Assembly: GCA_029288335.1 (NCBI GenBank)
Contig: JARIHJ010000065.1
Location: 1-15,927 of the forward strand
Source: Candidatus Saccharimonadota bacterium
GTDB lineage: Bacteria; Patescibacteriota; Saccharimonadia; Saccharimonadales; UBA4665
Direction: 5' to 3'
Length of the DNA stretch: 15,927 bases
Position 1 is the stretch's first letter, and each line of letters opens with the position of its first letter. Below the pieces are notes generated by a model, which worked only from the letters and a program-made list of their open reading frames with translations, did no database searches and had not been told where the DNA came from. Of this stretch, positions 1-5,714 are shown piece by piece. The translations under genes and the position numbers were made by a program.

Positions 1-120
1 GCCGCTATGGTCTACTATGACTTGGCGAACGGGGACAATACCTTTTTGATAATAGTGGCTTCGCGAAACGGTACCGTCGACAGTATATCTTCACTTGAAT
101 CTAACTTTGCTTGGAAGTAA
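1..120 (+). CDS. C-terminal end of an unidentified protein (cut by left edge)
   Basis: Frame 1 is open from the first base and ends with TAA at 118-120, giving 39 residues with normal protein composition (ends ESNFAWK). The gene begins outside the window. The fragment is too short for family assignment; it holds a short hydrophobic strand-like stretch (TFLIIVAS) and no recognisable motif. The next gene starts 10 bases after the stop on the same strand, so the two are probably co-transcribed. It could also be a chance open frame, but the close spacing and same strand favour a real gene end. Confidence 0.5.
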   Translation, partial: AAMVYYDLANGDNTFLIIVASRNGTVDSISSLESNFAWK

Positions 121-130
121 AATAAATACT

Positions 131-415
131 ATGAGTTCAAAAAATCTCCACAAGCACTCTCTGCCAATTGTTCTATTGGCCATTGCTGCAATTGTCGCCT
201 CTGTCGGCTTGGCGAGCGTCTCGACTTCTAACTCTGGTCGCCAGGTACTGGCTGATGCGCTAGTTTCTAAGAGCGTCTCGGTCAAAACTACCTCCGCCTA
301 CACGGCTGAGATCGGACAGGGGCAAACGTCCCAGCAACTACCGAATCTCTCGATGGCTGCAAATCACGCTCTCTTGAGTGCGGCGATTTACGGCGCACTC
401 GACCAGTCTCGATGA
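131..415 (+). CDS. Small protein with one N-terminal membrane segment, unknown function
   Basis: A 94-residue protein. I chose ATG 131 over an in-frame TTG at 95, because the TTG lies inside the preceding gene and ATG 131 has a GGAAG stretch (112-116) upstream. Residues about 10-29 form one hydrophobic helix after a basic start (SSKNLHKH), so it is a signal-anchor or secreted peptide; the rest is Ser/Thr/Ala-rich and polar, predicted outside the cytoplasm. I recognise no family. Its TGA stop (413-415) overlaps the ATG of the next gene (ATGA), which suggests translational coupling with tsaB. Confidence 0.65.
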   Translation: MSSKNLHKHSLPIVLLAIAAIVASVGLASVSTSNSGRQVLADALVSKSVSVKTTSAYTAEIGQGQTSQQLPNLSMAANHALLSAAIYGALDQSR

Positions 416-804
416 TCGTTCTGGTGATTAGGTCCGATAAGCCTGAAGCTGAAATCGGTCTATTCGACGATGATAAAAAAATAGCCTATGAGGTGTGGCA
501 AGCGCACCGCGAACTCGCCGAGACTATCCATAAAAAAATCGAAGTGCTGCTAAAAAGGCAGAAACTAGAGTGGCAGGGTATCGAAGGCATAGTTTGTTAT
601 GAAGGCCCAGGTAGTTTTACGGGTCTCCGCATTGGCCTGACCGTCGCTAACGCATTAGCTTTTTCCCTAGAAGTTCCTATTATTGCTAGCGGTGGCGAAG
701 AGTGGCAAAAATTTGGTATCGAAAAATTATTAAAAGGTAAAAACGATAAAATTGCGCGGCCTATGTACGGCGCACCGGTTCACATAACCCAACAGCGAAA
801 ATAG
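412..804 (+). CDS. tsaB: TsaB-type tRNA threonylcarbamoyladenosine biosynthesis protein, compact form
   Basis: TsaB is the non-catalytic ASKHA-fold partner of TsaD in making t6A37 of ANN-decoding tRNAs in the cytoplasm. The signature is GPGSFTGLRIGL followed by VANALAF at about residues 66-83, with the usual N-terminal strands (IVLVIRSDKPEAEIGLF) and the VLLKRQKLEWQGIEGIV lead-in. At 130 residues it is a little over half of the approximately 230-residue E. coli and Bacillus proteins: the second ASKHA lobe is absent and the chain ends in a short tail with YGAPVHIT. The reading frame shows no sign of damage, so I read it as a natural short version rather than a pseudogene. It overlaps the previous gene by 4 bases. 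Confidence 0.82.
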   Translation: MIVLVIRSDKPEAEIGLFDDDKKIAYEVWQAHRELAETIHKKIEVLLKRQKLEWQGIEGIVCYEGPGSFTGLRIGLTVANALAFSLEVPIIASGGEEWQKFGIEKLLKGKNDKIARPMYGAPVHITQQRK

Positions 805-826
805 CGCTAGCGCTTGCTTAGCGGAC

Positions 827-832
827 TACAAT
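827..832 (+). promoter_or_regulatory. Candidate -10 (TACAAT) for the ICMT-like gene
   Basis: TACAAT lies 9 bases before ATG 842, in the 37-base gap after tsaB. A start site about 7 bases downstream would leave a 5' leader of only 2-3 bases. No Shine-Dalgarno and no clear -35 is seen. The same arrangement recurs in front of several genes in this window. Confidence 0.4.
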
Positions 833-841
833 TATTAACAT

Positions 842-1396
842 ATGAAGTTCATCGTCTATTTGATTTTTGTCGTCGGCTGGGTGGTGTTTTGGGGCTATTG
901 GATTATAGCGGCAGCGCATACTCGGCCGAGCCGTCCGCATAGATCCGGGGCTTCTTTCGCTATTCGGCTGGTGATCATAGTGGTGCTCGTACTGATTTTC
1001 CGAATTTCGCCGCGGCATTGGAGCACTGCAGCCCAGAACGCTTATTTGCAGATTATTGGGCTGGTGCTGTTTTTTGCTGGCCTGCTGCTGGCGTTTTGGG
1101 CGCGACTAAATATCAAGGATAATTGGGGCTTCCCGATGTCCGAGAAAAAGGGCGGTGAGCTGGTCACCAGCGGCCCGTATAAGTTTATCCGCCACCCGAT
1201 TTATTCCGGAATTTTATTAGCTTCACTTGGAACCGCACTTGGCGCGACGCTTTATTGGCTGATTGTGCTGGCGGCTTTTGCGATTTATTTCATCTGGAGC
1301 ACGGTCGAGGAGGAAAAATATATGATGAAAACTTTTCCGAAAACCTATCCGGCCTATCGGCGCGCTAGCAAAATGTTTATCCCGTTCGTTTTCTAG
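842..1396 (+). CDS. ICMT/PEMT-like membrane methyltransferase family protein
   Basis: A 184-residue polytopic membrane protein. It has an N-terminal helix (about residues 2-24), a second (about 38-56), a third (about 66-88) and a C-terminal hydrophobic pair (about 118-150). The family signature sits in the second half: VTSGPYKFIRHPIYSGILLA, then EEEKYMMKTFPKTYPAYR, which matches the RHPxY...EE..L...F...Y..Y pattern of isoprenylcysteine carboxyl methyltransferase / phospholipid methyltransferase-like proteins that use S-adenosylmethionine at the membrane. Bacteria have no prenylated CAAX proteins of the eukaryotic sort, so the substrate (lipid, isoprenoid or protein) is unknown. No Shine-Dalgarno precedes ATG 842; a -10-like TACAAT lies immediately upstream. 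Confidence 0.78.
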   Translation: MKFIVYLIFVVGWVVFWGYWIIAAAHTRPSRPHRSGASFAIRLVIIVVLVLIFRISPRHWSTAAQNAYLQIIGLVLFFAGLLLAFWARLNIKDNWGFPMSEKKGGELVTSGPYKFIRHPIYSGILLASLGTALGATLYWLIVLAAFAIYFIWSTVEEEKYMMKTFPKTYPAYRRASKMFIPFVF

Positions 1397-1530
1397 CTAG
1401 CGGCAAATTATGTTTTGGCGTATTATCTAATTAGGATATTCAAGTTTAGGGAATCCTTATATTAATTTTTGATTTTCAGACTAATTTTAGAAATAGAGAA
1501 GTGACAGCGATTTTCTAGAGTTAATCTGTA

Positions 1531-1543
1531 TTTCTAGAAAGGA
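1531..1543 (+). promoter_or_regulatory. Ribosome binding site of rny beside a TTTCTAGAAA palindrome
   Basis: AAAGGA (1538-1543) lies 5 bases before ATG 1549 and fixes that start; the frame is closed upstream by TAA at 1522-1524. It is fused to a perfect 10-bp palindrome (1531-1540), and a partial copy (TTTCTAGAG) lies about 20 bases earlier. The rest of the 150-base gap after the ICMT-like gene is AT-rich, with no clear promoter hexamers that I would trust. Confidence 0.55.
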
Positions 1544-1548
1544 AAAAT

Positions 1549-3042
1549 ATGGCATTAAGTGATATTCTCGCCAAGATTTTTGGCGAGTCTGAGGCTAACA
1601 GAAAACAGCGTGAAGAGGCGGAAGATAAAGCCAAGAAAGAGCTGGCCGAAGCCAAAAAAGAGGCTAGTAAAATTCTAGCCGAAGCGCGCGACGAAGCGGC
1701 CAGATTGGCTGAGGACGCCAGGAAAGATGAGCAAACCAGACGCCGCGAACTGAAAGATATTGAGCAGCGGCTAGTATCGCGCGAAGAGTCGCTAGATAAG
1801 AAGTTGGATGATCTTGACAAGCGGGCTGAGAAGTTGCGCGCGGCCGAGACTGACGTTGAAAAGTTGAAGGACGAAATCCGTGAAATCCGCGGTCGTCAGC
1901 AGGACAAACTGGAGAAGATCGCGAAATTATCGAAAAAAGACGCCGCTGACAAGCTAATGCAAATGACCGAGCGCGACATCAAAAATGACTTGCTGGGTTT
2001 GGTGTCGAAACTGCAAAACGAAGCCAAAGAAAATGCCGAGGAAACCGCCAACTTGATCATCGTCACGGCGATGGAGCGGATGGCTAACGAAGTCACGGCC
2101 GAGCGCACGGTTACCAGTATCAAGCTAGAAGATGAAGAGATGAAGGGCCGCATCATCGGCAAGGAAGGCCGCAATATCCAGGCGCTGCAACGCGCCACCG
2201 GCGTCGACATTATGGTTGATGATACACCGGGCTACATTGTGCTTTCTTCCTTCGATCCGGTGCGGCGCGAAGTCGCCCGCCAGGCGCTCGAAATGTTAAT
2301 GAAAGACGGTCGCATCCATCCTGGCCGCATTGAGGAAGTCGTCGACAAAGCCCAGAAGCAAGTTGAGAAGGACGTCGTTCGCGCTGGTGAAGACGCCGCT
2401 CGCGAAGTAGGTGTCATCGGTATTCCTAAAGAGATCTTGCACCTGCTTGGCGAGCTAAAATACCGAACTTCTTATGGACAAAACGTGCTTAAACATTCGA
2501 CAGAAATGGCGCATATGGCCGGGATGATCGCTGAGGAGCTTGGCGCTGATGTCAAAACCGCCAAGTATGCTACTTTGGTTCACGACCTTGGCAAAGCGCT
2601 GACACACAAAATGGAAGGCAAACATCACCACATCAGCGGTGAAATATTGCGGAAATACGGTGCGCCCGAGGAAGTCGCCCTTGCGGCCGAGCAGCACCAC
2701 GATGATATGGAAGCAACCAGCGTCGAAGCGTTGATTGTCCGCGTTTGCGACGCCGTTAGTGCCGCTAGGCCAGGCGCCAGGAACATTAGCTCCGAGAACT
2801 TTGCCGAGAGAATGAAAGAGCTCGAGAATGTCGCCAATAGCTTTAACGGTATTGAAAAATCTTACGCCATTAGCGCTGGCCGCGAAGTCCGAGTTTTTGT
2901 GAAGCCGAAGGACGTCGACGATCTGTCCGCCATCAAACTGGCCCGCGACATCGCGACCAAAATCGAATCGACGATGCAATACCCCGGCACGATCAAGGTC
3001 AACGTTATCCGCGAAACCCGTGCCATCGAATTCGCCAAGTAG
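1549..3042 (+). CDS. rny: Ribonuclease Y (endoribonuclease), lacking the usual membrane anchor
   Basis: RNase Y starts mRNA decay by endonucleolytic cleavage. Residues about 15-180 are a long charged coiled coil rich in Glu, Lys and Ala. The KH domain follows at about 198-265, with GRIIGKEGRN as its GxxG loop. The HD phosphohydrolase domain has its His-Asp pair at H345-D346 (HDLGKA), then HHHISGE and EQHHDD. The C-terminal domain ends in VNVIRETRAIEF. At 497 residues it is slightly shorter than the roughly 520-residue Bacillus enzyme, and the difference is the N-terminus: no transmembrane helix is present, only MALSDILAKIFGES, which could be a short amphipathic helix. An upstream in-frame stop at 1522-1524 rules out a longer version. 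It leads an operon with the CYTH gene 5 bases downstream. Confidence 0.96.
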   Translation: MALSDILAKIFGESEANRKQREEAEDKAKKELAEAKKEASKILAEARDEAARLAEDARKDEQTRRRELKDIEQRLVSREESLDKKLDDLDKRAEKLRAAETDVEKLKDEIREIRGRQQDKLEKIAKLSKKDAADKLMQMTERDIKNDLLGLVSKLQNEAKENAEETANLIIVTAMERMANEVTAERTVTSIKLEDEEMKGRIIGKEGRNIQALQRATGVDIMVDDTPGYIVLSSFDPVRREVARQALEMLMKDGRIHPGRIEEVVDKAQKQVEKDVVRAGEDAAREVGVIGIPKEILHLLGELKYRTSYGQNVLKHSTEMAHMAGMIAEELGADVKTAKYATLVHDLGKALTHKMEGKHHHISGEILRKYGAPEEVALAAEQHHDDMEATSVEALIVRVCDAVSAARPGARNISSENFAERMKELENVANSFNGIEKSYAISAGREVRVFVKPKDVDDLSAIKLARDIATKIESTMQYPGTIKVNVIRETRAIEFAK

Positions 3043-3047
3043 TATAA

Positions 3048-3644
3048 ATGAAGCCAGAAATCGAAGCCAAATTCCTGAACGTCGATCACGATGAGCTGCG
3101 CAAAAAATTAAAATCGCTCGGCGCCGAATGCACCCAACCTATGCGCTTGATGAAGCGTAAAAACTTTGATTTTCCAGACCAGCGTCTAGACAAACAAAAA
3201 AATGGCTGGGTTCGTGTTCGCGATGAAGGCAACAAGGTAACAATGAGCTACAAACAGCTAGATAGTCGCGAGCTCGATGGCACCCAAGAAGTCAATATTA
3301 CAATTGATAGTTTTGAGGCAGCCTGCAATTTTTTAGAAGCGATTGGACTGGAGTCCAAAACTTATCAAGAGACAAAACGCGAAAGTTGGCGATTAGATAA
3401 TTTTGAGATTGAGCTAGACGAATGGCCGTGGGTTAAACCGTATATTGAGATCGAGGGCCCGGATGAAAAAAGCCTAAAAGATTTAGCTAAAAAGCTCGAT
3501 TTGGATTGGAAAAAGGCTTGCCATGGTAGCGTAGAAATTGTTTACCGCGCCGAATATGACGTAGCCGACGAGGATGTAGACTATATTCCAGAAATTATTT
3601 TTAGCGCGCCAGTACCGGAATTATTAGAGAAAAATCGCCGATGA
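3048..3644 (+). CDS. CYTH-domain protein (class IV adenylate cyclase / triphosphatase family)
   Basis: A 198-residue single CYTH (triphosphate tunnel) domain. The hallmark ExExK is at the N-terminus (E4-I-E-A-K8). The tunnel residues follow in order: RVRDEG and MSYKQ, EVNITID, TKRESW, IELDEWPW and YIEIEG. Family members hydrolyse inorganic or thiamine triphosphate, or make cAMP (CyaB type); sequence alone does not say which. It sits 5 bases after rny and overlaps the next gene by 4 bases (ATGA at 3641-3644), so it is co-transcribed between RNase Y and a cyclic-nucleotide phosphodiesterase-like gene. That placement hints at a nucleotide or RNA-5'-end role, which is inference only. Confidence 0.88.
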   Translation: MKPEIEAKFLNVDHDELRKKLKSLGAECTQPMRLMKRKNFDFPDQRLDKQKNGWVRVRDEGNKVTMSYKQLDSRELDGTQEVNITIDSFEAACNFLEAIGLESKTYQETKRESWRLDNFEIELDEWPWVKPYIEIEGPDEKSLKDLAKKLDLDWKKACHGSVEIVYRAEYDVADEDVDYIPEIIFSAPVPELLEKNRR

Positions 3645-4426
3645 GAATTCTCTATATTGGCGATGTGATGGGCGAAGTGGGGCTCGAAGTTGTTGAGCAA
3701 GTTTTGCCGAAATTACGACACGAGAAAAAAGTAGATTTAGTAATTGCCCAAGCTGAGAATGTGACGGAAGGGCGGGGAATCTCGCTAGCAGATTTTGCCA
3801 GGCTGAAGAAAGCTGGGGTTGATTTCTGTACCGGCGGCAACTGGAGCTTGTGGCGCGAAGAAATTATTCAGGCGATGAGCGATCCGGCGCAGCCAATTAT
3901 CCGGCCAGCAAACTATCCGAATGGTACACCAGGCTTGGGCTACAAATATATCAATAAAGTATTAGTTATCAGCCTGCTCGGCAAAGTTGTCGGCCGCGAT
4001 GCCGACAAAGAAGTTGATAATCCGCTAAAAGTCATTGGCGAAATTTTGGAGGCGGAGAAGGGTAGCGACAAACTGGCCACAATTGTCAACTTCCACGGCG
4101 ATTATTCTAGCGAAAAAGTTGTTATCGGCCACTATTTGGACGGCCGTGTCACGGCGATAGTTGGCGATCACTGGCACGTGCCAACTGCCGACGCTAGAGT
4201 TTTGCCCGGCGGTACGGCCCACATTAGTGATGTCGGGATGTGCGGCGTGCTCGATTCTAGCCTAGGTGTTAAATACAGCTCGATAATTCCGCGCTGGCGC
4301 GACGATATCAAAACTAGGAATGAGCTGGAGACCACTGGTCCGCGCCAATTCAATGCAGTCCTAATTGAATCGGACAACCAAACCAATCTCGCCAAATCCA
4401 TCGAATCGATAAATTTAGTAATTTAA
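3641..4426 (+). CDS. YmdB-like (TIGR00282) metallophosphoesterase with altered GNH motif
   Basis: A 261-residue calcineurin-like phosphoesterase of the YmdB family, known in Bacillus as a cytosolic 2',3'-cyclic nucleotide phosphodiesterase encoded next to rny. Metal-site residues are present: D8 (IGDVMG), E39-N40 (AENV), N67, H152 (VNFHGD), H177 and H179 (DHWHVPTAD). The family blocks RPANYPNGTPG and VGMCGVLDSSLG are also kept. The odd point is TGGNWSLW, where the family has GNHTW: the catalytic-acid His68 position is Trp. A second Trp (W178) replaces the small residue between the two metal His. Activity may therefore differ from the characterised enzyme. The start overlaps the CYTH stop (ATGA), consistent with coupling. 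Confidence 0.9.
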   Translation: MRILYIGDVMGEVGLEVVEQVLPKLRHEKKVDLVIAQAENVTEGRGISLADFARLKKAGVDFCTGGNWSLWREEIIQAMSDPAQPIIRPANYPNGTPGLGYKYINKVLVISLLGKVVGRDADKEVDNPLKVIGEILEAEKGSDKLATIVNFHGDYSSEKVVIGHYLDGRVTAIVGDHWHVPTADARVLPGGTAHISDVGMCGVLDSSLGVKYSSIIPRWRDDIKTRNELETTGPRQFNAVLIESDNQTNLAKSIESINLVI

Positions 4427-4437
4427 TCTGTCTCAAT

Positions 4438-4443
4438 TATAAT
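4438..4443 (+). promoter_or_regulatory. Candidate -10 (TATAAT) for tRNA-Pro(UGG) and DUF1345
   Basis: A perfect TATAAT follows the YmdB-like stop codon by 11 bases and lies 10 bases before the tRNA 5' end. A weak -35-like TTAGTA lies 17 bases upstream, inside the YmdB-like gene end. Transcription would begin only a few bases before the mature tRNA and would continue into the DUF1345 gene. Confidence 0.5.
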
Positions 4444-4453
4444 TGTCTCTAAC

Positions 4454-4530
4454 CGGGGATTGGCGCAGTTGGCTAGCGCGCCGCGTTTGGGACGCGGAGG
4501 TCGGAGGTTCGAGTCCTCTATCCCCGACCA
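4454..4530 (+). tRNA. tRNA-Pro (anticodon UGG)
   Basis: A full cloverleaf of 77 bases: acceptor CGGGGAT pairs with ATCCCCG, D stem GCGC/GCGC, anticodon stem CCGCG/CGCGG with loop TTTGGGA (anticodon TGG), T stem GGAGG/CCTCT with loop TTCGAGT. Discriminator A and CCA are encoded. The 5' C1 with A73 is usual for bacterial tRNA-Pro. The last A of the CCA is also the first base of the next gene's AGGA ribosome binding site. Confidence 0.97.
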
Positions 4531-4539
4531 GGAAATCAA

Positions 4540-5193
4540 ATGGCGGTTCAATATTCAGACGGTAAGCAAACAGCATCAGCGGCGACTCGGCTAGTAACGG
4601 CTGCAGTGGCCGGGATTGTGGCACTGATCATAACCGGTAGTTCGCTGGCTTGGTATCTGGCGCCCTTAATTGGCTGGGACATCGCGGCGCTAGTTTACCT
4701 TGTTTGGATATGGTTCACGCTTAATAAGCTAACGGCTAGTGAGACTAGCGATTTCGCCCTGAGGGAAGACCCATCCAGGATAGTCGCCGATGGCGTATTG
4801 ATGGTTGCCAGCGTGGCGAGTCTGGTTGCTTTAGCCGTGGTGCTAGTCGGTGCTAGCGGTAGCCATACTGCTAAATTGTTGCAAATCGGGCTAGGCGTTG
4901 CTAGTGTGGTGCTCTCCTGGGTGCTGACCCACACGGTTTTTATGTTGCGCTATGCCGAAGCTTATTACCGGGGTGAAGCTGGTGGCGTGGAGTTCGAGGG
5001 CGCGCACTGGCCGACTTTCACGGATTTCGCCTACCTAGCCTTTACACTTGGGATGACTTTTCAGGTGTCGGATACGGGGTTTAAGTCAACGAGCTTTCGC
5101 GCGCTGGCCTTGAAGCACGCGCTATTGTCTTATCTGTTTGGCACGGTAATAGTCGCGACGACCATAAACCTTGTCGCTGGTCTCATTCAGTAA
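4540..5193 (+). CDS. DUF1345 family integral membrane protein
   Basis: A 217-residue protein with about five membrane helices: about 16-36, 40-61, 84-107, 113-136 and 194-215. The DUF1345 signature is in the second half: LRYAEAYY, then FTDFAYLAFTLGMTFQVSDT followed by R..ALKHALLSYLFGT. The function of this family is not known. ATG 4540 is 9 bases after the tRNA-Pro CCA; its ribosome binding site AGGA (4530-4533) shares its first base with the tRNA 3' end. A second tRNA-Pro lies 42 bases after the stop, so tRNA-gene-tRNA may be one transcript. Confidence 0.85.
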   Translation: MAVQYSDGKQTASAATRLVTAAVAGIVALIITGSSLAWYLAPLIGWDIAALVYLVWIWFTLNKLTASETSDFALREDPSRIVADGVLMVASVASLVALAVVLVGASGSHTAKLLQIGLGVASVVLSWVLTHTVFMLRYAEAYYRGEAGGVEFEGAHWPTFTDFAYLAFTLGMTFQVSDTGFKSTSFRALALKHALLSYLFGTVIVATTINLVAGLIQ

Positions 5194-5235
5194 AAAAACT
5201 GGCTGAGATGGTAAAATAACTTCAGCTTATTACTT

Positions 5236-5312
5236 CGGGGATTAGCGCAGCCCGGTAGCGCGCACCGTTCGGGACGGTGAGGTCGCTGGTTCAAATCCAG
5301 TATCCCCGACCA
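5236..5312 (+). tRNA. tRNA-Pro (anticodon CGG)
   Basis: A 77-base cloverleaf: acceptor CGGGGAT/ATCCCCG, D stem GCGC/GCGC, anticodon stem CACCG/CGGTG with loop TTCGGGA (anticodon CGG), T stem GCTGG/CCAGT with loop TTCAAAT, then A73 and an encoded CCA. It shares its acceptor stem with the tRNA-Pro(UGG) 0.7 kb upstream. Its 3' part, from the T loop to CCA, is repeated at 5480-5498, and its last three bases enter the terminator hairpin. Confidence 0.97.
5294..5312 (+). repeat. Direct repeat copy 1: T loop to CCA of tRNA-Pro(CGG), att-like
   Basis: The 19 bases AATCCAGTATCCCCGACCA are identical to 5480-5498. The segment starts within the T loop and ends at the CCA, the usual core used by tyrosine integrases that insert at tRNA genes. 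Confidence 0.75.
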
Positions 5313-5348
5313 AAACAAAACCCCGAGCAATCGGGGGTTTTGTTTTGG
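5310..5348 (+). terminator. Strong hairpin terminator after tRNA-Pro(CGG)
   Basis: The left arm (5310-5326) and right arm (5331-5348) pair over 17 bp, with one bulged G and a GCAA tetraloop. The A-rich left side and T-rich right side (TTTTGTTTT) resemble a Rho-independent terminator readable from both strands. The stem includes the CCA end of the tRNA. Confidence 0.85.
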
Positions 5349-5479
5349 CTAGAGATTGATGTGAACCTGCGACAGAGATTTTTGTGTAATAAAAATATCG
5401 TAGTCGCTAGGGTCGTGGAGTAAAGCCACGCGCAGGAGCTAGCTCCGAGCATGGCTGAACGGAGGAGGCTTTAGCCGAT
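5349..5479. other. Non-coding insert between two tRNA-Pro 3'-end copies, rich in short inverted repeats
   Basis: No convincing gene is seen. Several complementary pairs occur: ATTTT/AAAAT around 5379-5397, CGTGG/CCACG with loop AGTAAAG around 5414-5430, an enclosing CCTGCG/CGCAGG, the palindrome GGAGCTAGCTCC, and TAAAGCC with GGCTTTA just before the second repeat copy. Together they could fold as one RNA on the + strand. I do not recognise tmRNA, SRP RNA, RNase P RNA or 6S RNA signatures here. Confidence 0.4.
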
Positions 5480-5498
5480 AATCCAGTATCCCCGACCA
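5480..5498 (+). repeat. Direct repeat copy 2: detached tRNA-Pro(CGG) 3' end, att-like
   Basis: Identical over 19 bases to the T-loop-to-CCA part of the upstream tRNA. There is no 5' half of a tRNA before it and no partner for its T stem, so it is a fragment, not a third tRNA-Pro. Its position 167 bp downstream of the intact tRNA end fits an attachment-site duplication left by an integrated element that has since shrunk or been lost. Confidence 0.7.
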
Positions 5499-5520
5499 TT
5501 TATTATCGAAGAATTATTCT

Positions 5521-5598
5521 TGGGGCGAAAGATGGGGATCGAACCCACGGCCTTCGGGACCACAACCCGACGCTCTAACCAGCTGAGCTACTTCCGCC
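5521..5598 (-). tRNA. tRNA-His (anticodon GUG)
   Basis: On the minus strand the acceptor GCGGAAG pairs with CTTTCGC, anticodon stem TCGGG/CCCGA encloses TTGTGGT (anticodon GTG), and the T stem GTGGG/CCCAT encloses TTCGATC. The extra 5' G(-1), at 5598, faces C73, the identity element for histidyl-tRNA synthetase, and CCA is encoded. It follows the DUF1295 gene on the same strand. Confidence 0.96.
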
Positions 5599-5610
5599 AC
5601 GTAGTCCTCT

Positions 5611-5655
5611 CAAAATTCCATTCAGTCGCTTTATGCTCCTTGGATTGGAATTTTG
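5611..5655. repeat. Inverted repeat, 10-bp arms with 25-base spacer
   Basis: CAAAATTCCA (5611-5620) is the exact reverse complement of TGGAATTTTG (5646-5655). It lies between tRNA-His and the end of the DUF1295 gene, next to a second perfect hairpin. On the minus strand it would form after the DUF1295 stop and before tRNA-His. Confidence 0.6.
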
Positions 5656-5656
5656 T

Positions 5657-5680
5657 AGCGAAAGCTTGACAGCTTTCGCT
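5657..5680 (-). terminator. Perfect 10-bp hairpin downstream of the DUF1295 gene
   Basis: AGCGAAAGCT and AGCTTTCGCT pair perfectly around the loop TGAC. It lies 34 bases after the minus-strand stop of the DUF1295 gene (5715). No long T run follows on either strand, so it may be a terminator, a processing site or an mRNA-stabilising 3' structure. Confidence 0.5.
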
Positions 5681-5714
5681 GGCTGTAACGGGGGTGATTA
5701 TACCTAAAATCTAG

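Noticed and set aside
412..804. tsaB as a truncated pseudogene
   Set aside because: The core motif is intact, the frame is clean and an ordered C-terminal tail is present, consistent with a natural short form.
2455..2979. A 174-codon open frame on the minus strand inside rny
   Set aside because: It lies wholly opposite the KH/HD-coding part of RNase Y, has no family features, and is a shadow of the codon bias.
5349..5498. A third tRNA-Pro or a tmRNA ending at 5498
   Set aside because: No complementary 5' acceptor strand and no T-stem partner precede the CCA-ending segment, and no tag-peptide frame is evident. Only the T-loop-to-CCA fragment is shared with the intact tRNA.
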